Shown here: positions 5,901 through 9,282 of the stretch, one piece after another | Layout: each line of letters opens with the position of its first letter | Position numbering within the stretch: the stretch's first letter is position 1 | NCBI GenBank assembly: GCA_023436805.1 | Contig: JAEZHT010000013.1 | Location: 1 to 9,282, forward strand | DNA length: 9,282 bases | Origin: Bacillota bacterium | GTDB lineage: Bacteria > Bacillota_I > Bacilli_A > Acholeplasmatales > UBA5453 | Direction of reading: 5' to 3' | Notes under the pieces: model-generated | What the model saw: only the letters and a program-made list of their open reading frames with translations | Database searches by the model: none | Told to the model about the DNA's origin: nothing | Position numbers and translations under genes: made by a program

Positions 5901-7621
5901 ACCAAGGACACGCTGTATCTAAAGGCATAGGCATTGGAAAAGTATTGGTATATCAGCACTTTGTTCCAACCGTAGAACCGGTCATTTTGGATTCTCAACT
6001 TTCTGAACAAACGTATCAAACCTACCTCGACATTAAGACAAAAGCGAATGATGAAATCAAACAAATCGTTGAATTATTGGTCTCCAAAAATGATGAAAAA
6101 TCCAAGATATTCGAGGCTCATCTAGAAATCATCAACGATGTCGCAATGGAAGAAACGATTGAAAATTTCATCAAGGTTGAGCATTATGGTCATATTTACG
6201 CCATCGATGAAGCTTATAAAATGTTCATTGAAATGCTAGAAACCGTCGAAGATGATCTCATTAGAGAACGCATCGCCGATTTAAAAGATGTGAGAAATCG
6301 TTTGTTAAGACTGGCCTATCATGTCCCAGAAAAAAACTTATCTCGATTGTTTGAAAAAACCATTGTGGTTGCTTTAGACTTATTCCCATCCGATACCGCA
6401 ACCCTCGATCGTAGTATGGTTGAAGCCCTCGTCACTGAAGTTGGTGGACCTACATCACACACCGCGATAATTGCGAAAAGCTATCAAATCCCTGCCATCT
6501 TAGGTGTTAAAGATGCGATGCAAGCTTATCAAGATGGGGACACATTGATTGTCGATGCCATCGACAATAACCTCATTTTAAACCCCGATGAAGCTACGTT
6601 AAAAATCTATATAGAACGTAAAGAGGAATTCACTCAAAAACAAAATATCCTCAAAACATATTTGGACAAAACGCCAATCACTAAAGATGGCGTACGTATC
6701 GATGTGACACTAAACATCGGTTCGGCATCCAAAGAAGAATTGGCTTTAGAACCGTATGTCGATGGTGTTGGTTTATTTAGAAGTGAATTCCTATACATGG
6801 AAAACACCCATTTACCAACGGAAGCGGAACAGTACGAAGTCTACAAACGTGCTTTGGAAGGCTATAAAGGTAAACCTGTGATCTTAAGAACGCTCGATAT
6901 TGGTGGCGATAAAACATTGTCTTATATGGCTTTACCAAAAGAAGACAATCCATTCTTAGGACTAAGGGCTGTTAGATTATGTTTTGCACACCTAGATATA
7001 TTTAAAACACAATTACGCGCAGCCTATCGCGCCAGCGTACACGGTAACTTATGGTTGATGTTTCCGATGGTCGGTTCGATGGATGATATTTACAAAATCA
7101 AGTCTGTCATCGAAGAGGTCAAAAAAGATTTAGATCGCGATCAAATCCCTTACTCAAAAGAAGTGAAGATTGGGGTCATGATTGAAATTCCATCCATCAT
7201 ATTGGTCATTGATCATGTAGCGAAAGTCTGTGACTTCGCCAGCATTGGAACCAATGATTTATGTCAATATTTAACAGCAGTTGACCGTATGAATAACCTC
7301 GTATCATCGTATTATCAAAGTTACTCACCAAGCATGATTCGAATTCTTAAGATGGCCATCGATGGATTCAATCAAGCGGGCAAACCGATTTCAGTTTGTG
7401 GAGAACTTGGCGGTGACTTGATTGCTGCACCCATTTTGATGGGCTTAGGTATGAAGAAACTGTCGATGAGCAAGAGCTCCATCGCGCCAATCAAACACTT
7501 AATTGTAAAAAACGATATGAATACATTCAAAACATTGGCGGAAAAGGCACTCAAATTGGATACTGAACAAGCCGTCATTGACTTAGTAAATAAAACATTA
7601 AAGGAGGCTTCACATGACTAA
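5897..7621 (+). CDS. ptsI: Phosphoenolpyruvate-protein phosphotransferase (PTS Enzyme I)
   Basis: A full-length 574-residue Enzyme I (family ~570-575). It autophosphorylates from PEP and transfers phosphate to HPr in the cytoplasm. In order: the N-terminal VSKGIGIGKV strand, an HPr-binding helical subdomain (about 30-140), the phosphohistidine loop GGPTSHTAIIAK (His188), and the PEP-binding barrel with GLFRSEFLYM (Arg295), LRTLDIGGDK (Arg331), NPFLGLRAVR, MIEIPS (Glu430), IGTNDL (Asp454) and VCGELGGD (catalytic Cys501). The last motif reads CGELGG where CGEMAG is common; the cysteine is kept. AGAGGTG at 5882-5888 serves as ribosome site 8 nt before the ATG. The gene overlaps ulaE by 4 nt and ptsH by 8 nt. 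The order ptsI-ptsH is the reverse of the usual ptsHI, and its place inside an ascorbate operon is unusual. Confidence 0.96.
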   Translation: MNQGHAVSKGIGIGKVLVYQHFVPTVEPVILDSQLSEQTYQTYLDIKTKANDEIKQIVELLVSKNDEKSKIFEAHLEIINDVAMEETIENFIKVEHYGHIYAIDEAYKMFIEMLETVEDDLIRERIADLKDVRNRLLRLAYHVPEKNLSRLFEKTIVVALDLFPSDTATLDRSMVEALVTEVGGPTSHTAIIAKSYQIPAILGVKDAMQAYQDGDTLIVDAIDNNLILNPDEATLKIYIERKEEFTQKQNILKTYLDKTPITKDGVRIDVTLNIGSASKEELALEPYVDGVGLFRSEFLYMENTHLPTEAEQYEVYKRALEGYKGKPVILRTLDIGGDKTLSYMALPKEDNPFLGLRAVRLCFAHLDIFKTQLRAAYRASVHGNLWLMFPMVGSMDDIYKIKSVIEEVKKDLDRDQIPYSKEVKIGVMIEIPSIILVIDHVAKVCDFASIGTNDLCQYLTAVDRMNNLVSSYYQSYSPSMIRILKMAIDGFNQAGKPISVCGELGGDLIAAPILMGLGMKKLSMSKSSIAPIKHLIVKNDMNTFKTLAEKALKLDTEQAVIDLVNKTLKEASHD

Positions 7622-7886
7622 AAAACAAGTGTTAGTATCAAATCCATCCGGATTGCATGCCAGACCAGGGGCGGAATTTGTTAAGGTAGCAAATACCTTT
7701 AAATCCACCATCAAAATCATGAAAACTGATAACCCAGCCAAACTAGTCAACGCGAAATCCATCATTTTCCTATTATCTTTAGGGATAAAAAGGGACACTT
7801 TAGTTGAGTTACAAGCTGAAGGTGAAGATGAAGTAACAGCAGTAGAAACCCTATGTGCTTTAATTGAAAGTGGCTTAGGCGAATAA
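7614..7886 (+). CDS. ptsH: Phosphocarrier protein HPr
   Basis: A 90-residue HPr with the active-site segment NPSGLHARPG placing phospho-histidine at His15. The regulatory-serine segment reads NAKSIIFLLSLGI, with the serine at position 49 where most HPr proteins have Ser46. Counting against Bacillus subtilis HPr, about three extra residues lie in the loop before it (KTDNPAKL region). The C-terminus ESGLGE resembles Bacillota HPr. A retained KSI serine suggests it could be phosphorylated by HPr kinase and act as a CcpA co-repressor, which agrees with cre-like sites just downstream. AAGGAGG (7601-7607) lies 6 nt before the ATG, the strongest ribosome site in the operon, suggesting HPr is made in excess over EI. 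It is the last gene of the operon, followed by an intrinsic terminator. Confidence 0.94.
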   Translation: MTKKQVLVSNPSGLHARPGAEFVKVANTFKSTIKIMKTDNPAKLVNAKSIIFLLSLGIKRDTLVELQAEGEDEVTAVETLCALIESGLGE

Positions 7887-7895
7887 TCTTATATG

Positions 7896-7923
7896 ACATC
7901 CATAGAAATGTGGGTGTTTTTTT
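7896..7923 (+). terminator. Intrinsic terminator of the ula-ptsIH operon
   Basis: A 9-bp stem (ACATCCATA pairing with TGTGGGTGT, with two T-G wobbles) closes a GAAA tetraloop (7905-7908). It runs into seven T residues (7917-7923), then ATTTAT. It begins 9 nt after the ptsH stop codon and has all parts of a Rho-independent terminator, so the operon transcript should end here. Confidence 0.93.
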
Positions 7924-7956
7924 ATTTATAAGGAAGATTAGAATATCAAAATATTT

Positions 7957-7970
7957 TGTAAGCGCTATAT
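7957..7970 (+). promoter_or_regulatory. cre-like operator 1 (CcpA/LacI-family site)
   Basis: TGTAAGCGCTATAT matches the cre consensus TGWAANCGNTNWCA at all fixed positions except the last two (AT for CA). It lies immediately upstream of, and touches, the -35 hexamer, where a bound CcpA-type repressor would block RNA polymerase. Confidence 0.6.
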
Positions 7971-7998
7971 TGACAACGCTTTCATAGATGGATATAAT
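7970..7998 (+). promoter_or_regulatory. Consensus sigma-A-type promoter for the 2HCT transporter gene
   Basis: TTGACA (7970-7975) and TATAAT (7993-7998) are both exact consensus hexamers with an ideal 17-nt spacer. Transcription should start near 8004-8006, giving a leader of roughly 55 nt before the ATG at 8059. So strong a core promoter, overlapped by cre-like operators, suggests control mainly by repression. Confidence 0.9.
7971..7984 (+). promoter_or_regulatory. cre-like operator 2 (CcpA/LacI-family site) within the promoter
   Basis: TGACAACGCTTTCA departs from the cre consensus TGWAANCGNTNWCA at a single position (C for A at position 4, which is forced by the overlapping TTGACA). It covers most of the -35 hexamer and half of the spacer and abuts cre 1, so binding would exclude RNA polymerase. 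CcpA itself is not in the window; a substrate-specific LacI-family repressor is an alternative. Confidence 0.72.
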
Positions 7999-8010
7999 GT
8001 AATCGTATTA

Positions 8011-8023
8011 GGATACTGTATCC
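8011..8023 (+). promoter_or_regulatory. Dyad GGATAC-T-GTATCC in the start region, candidate operator
   Basis: A perfect 6-bp inverted repeat around a single T lies just downstream of the predicted transcription start. The flanks continue imperfectly (GTATT on the left at 8005-8009, AATAC on the right at 8026-8030). The short spacer and position suit a dimeric repressor or activator site, GntR-like in general shape, more than an RNA hairpin. The half site ATCCAAAA recurs at 8034-8041, 14 nt after its copy at 8020-8027. The cognate regulator is unknown. Confidence 0.5.
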
Positions 8024-8058
8024 AAAATACAAAATCCAAAAATTAAAGGGAGAAAAGT

Positions 8059-9282
8059 ATGGAAAGAGTTAAGAGAGTCTTACTAGACTCAAAGGTGATG
8101 GGGATACCTTGGCTTGTATTCATGGTCATCGGTGCGGTATTGTTTTTAGCAACATACCTTAAAGTAATGCCTTCAAGCATGGTTGGAGCTTTCGCAATCA
8201 TCATGTTCTTAGGCGCGTTACTCGGCTTTATTGGTGATAATACACCTATTATTAAAGATTATTTTGGTGGCGGTCCAATCGTCATCATCTTCGGTGTGGC
8301 AGCTTTAGTGTATTTCAAATGGATGCCAGCTGAGATGATCACAAGCATCAATAGCTTCATGACCACAGGTGCACTCAAGAATGGTGCGAACGTTGTTGGT
8401 TATAAAGCTGGATTCCTCGATTTTTATATCGCGGCACTCATTACAGGTAGTATTTTAGGGATGAACAAGAAGTTACTCATTAAAGCATCCTTACGTTACT
8501 TCCCAGTCATCATTGGTTCAACATTATTGGCTTTATTATTTGCAGGTTTATTCGGCTTCTTCATGACTTATGGTTTCAAAGATGGTTTGTTCTTCATCGG
8601 TATGCCAATCATGGGTGGCGGTATGGGTGCAGGTGCAGTCCCACTATCTACTATCATGTCCAATATTTTGGGTGTACCAGCAGAAGAAATCTTATCACGC
8701 TTGGTCCCAGCGGTCGCTTTAGCCAATGCCATGGCGATTGTTGCGGCAGGATTATTAGACAAATTGGGTAAAAAATTCCCTAAATTGACTGGGAACGGTA
8801 AGTTGATGAGGGGCACCAATGATTTTGATTTTGCAGACAAAGACGAAAAACTATCCGATGATCCAGCAAACTATGGTGTCGGTCTACTCATCGCAGTAAC
8901 GTTCATGGTATTTGGAGCAATCATTGAAAAGTTTGTCCCAGACATTCATTTCTACGCATGGATGATCATTTCTGTCGGTGTGGTTAAAGTATTGGGTATT
9001 TTACCTAGAAAATATGAGCTCATGGCTCAAAAATGGTATCAATTTGTTGCAGCAAACTTCACATTAGCATTACTTGCAGGTATTGGTGTATCTTACATCA
9101 ACCTTGGTCAAATCATCAGTGCTGTGAATGTGACTTATGTTGTATTGGTATTAGTAACCGTCTTAGGTGCCATCATTGGTGCCGGTGTGGTTGGTCATTT
9201 CATGGGTCTATATGCCATTGAAGCAGCCATCACAGGTGGTTTATGTATGGCAAACATGGGTGGTACAGGTGACGTTGCAGTA
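8059..9282 (+). CDS. 2-hydroxycarboxylate (citrate/malate-type) sodium symporter, 3' cut by window
   Basis: An open frame of 408 codons with no stop before the window end; family members are about 430-450 residues, so little is missing. It is a hydrophobic membrane protein of the 2HCT family (CitS, CitP, MaeN, CimH). Both signature re-entrant loops are present: GGGMGAGAVPLS (from residue 186) and ANMGGTGDVAV (to residue 408, at the cut). The two inverted halves are separated by a charged cytoplasmic stretch (about residues 230-270, with KKFPKLTGNGK and DFADKDEK). Such proteins import citrate, malate or related acids by Na+/H+ symport, or by exchange with lactate. The C-terminal substrate-binding arginine region is outside the window, so the substrate cannot be settled. 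GGGAG at 8048-8052 lies 6 nt before the ATG. The gene has its own strong promoter with cre-like sites, so catabolite repression is likely. Confidence 0.92.
   Translation, partial: MERVKRVLLDSKVMGIPWLVFMVIGAVLFLATYLKVMPSSMVGAFAIIMFLGALLGFIGDNTPIIKDYFGGGPIVIIFGVAALVYFKWMPAEMITSINSFMTTGALKNGANVVGYKAGFLDFYIAALITGSILGMNKKLLIKASLRYFPVIIGSTLLALLFAGLFGFFMTYGFKDGLFFIGMPIMGGGMGAGAVPLSTIMSNILGVPAEEILSRLVPAVALANAMAIVAAGLLDKLGKKFPKLTGNGKLMRGTNDFDFADKDEKLSDDPANYGVGLLIAVTFMVFGAIIEKFVPDIHFYAWMIISVGVVKVLGILPRKYELMAQKWYQFVAANFTLALLAGIGVSYINLGQIISAVNVTYVVLVLVTVLGAIIGAGVVGHFMGLYAIEAAITGGLCMANMGGTGDVAV

Noticed and set aside
8005..8058. Riboswitch or attenuator in the leader of the 2HCT transporter gene
   Set aside because: The leader is only about 55 nt, A-rich, and shows one short dyad with a 1-nt centre that cannot form a normal RNA hairpin loop; an operator is a better reading.
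9033..9221. Plus-strand open frame with many cysteines and tryptophans near the window end
   Set aside because: Out of frame inside the 2HCT transporter gene; the Cys/Trp/His richness is a frame artefact of membrane-protein codons.

Overview
The window comes from a low-GC Gram-positive-type bacterium (Bacillota or Mycoplasmatota). Genes are tightly packed with purine-rich AGGAG-type ribosome binding sites, promoter and catabolite-control signals are of Bacillus type, and AT content is high by eye. TGA is used as a real stop: the ulaF and ulaE genes both end in TGA inside ATGA overlaps, and tryptophan is encoded by TGG. This excludes the Mycoplasma code but fits Acholeplasma/Izemoplasma/Haloplasma-like or Erysipelotrichia-like lineages. 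That placement is inference.

Region 1 (1-7923) is one long plus-strand operon for uptake and anaerobic breakdown of L-ascorbate or a close relative. The order is the C-terminal tail of ulaG (L-ascorbate-6-phosphate lactonase), ulaC (EIIA), ulaA (EIIC), ulaB (EIIB), a HAD phosphatase fused to a beta-propeller-like domain, ulaF (L-ribulose-5-P 4-epimerase), ulaE (L-xylulose-5-P 3-epimerase), ptsI (Enzyme I) and ptsH (HPr). It ends at a strong intrinsic terminator (7896-7923). Phosphate would flow PEP -> EI -> HPr -> UlaC -> UlaB -> sugar imported by UlaA. UlaG opens the lactone, a decarboxylase (UlaD, not in the window) would give L-xylulose-5-P, and UlaE and UlaF lead to D-xylulose-5-P. The operon therefore encodes its own complete phosphorelay. 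A 14-bp hairpin between ulaB and the HAD gene divides the transport genes from the rest.

Region 2 (7924-8058) is a compact control region: a consensus promoter (TTGACA, 17-nt spacer, TATAAT), two abutting cre-like boxes at the -35 and spacer, and a separate dyad just after the expected transcription start.

Region 3 (8059 to the window end) is the first 408 codons of a 2-hydroxycarboxylate (citrate/malate-type) transporter gene cut by the window edge. It begins a second, probably catabolite-repressed, transcription unit.

Most of the content is recognisable metabolism. The least ordinary parts are the HAD-propeller fusion with a good internal ribosome binding site at its junction, the ptsI-ptsH pair built into a substrate-specific operon with an HPr carrying a small insertion, and the double-cre plus dyad promoter. 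I saw no mobile element, CRISPR array, tRNA or rRNA.
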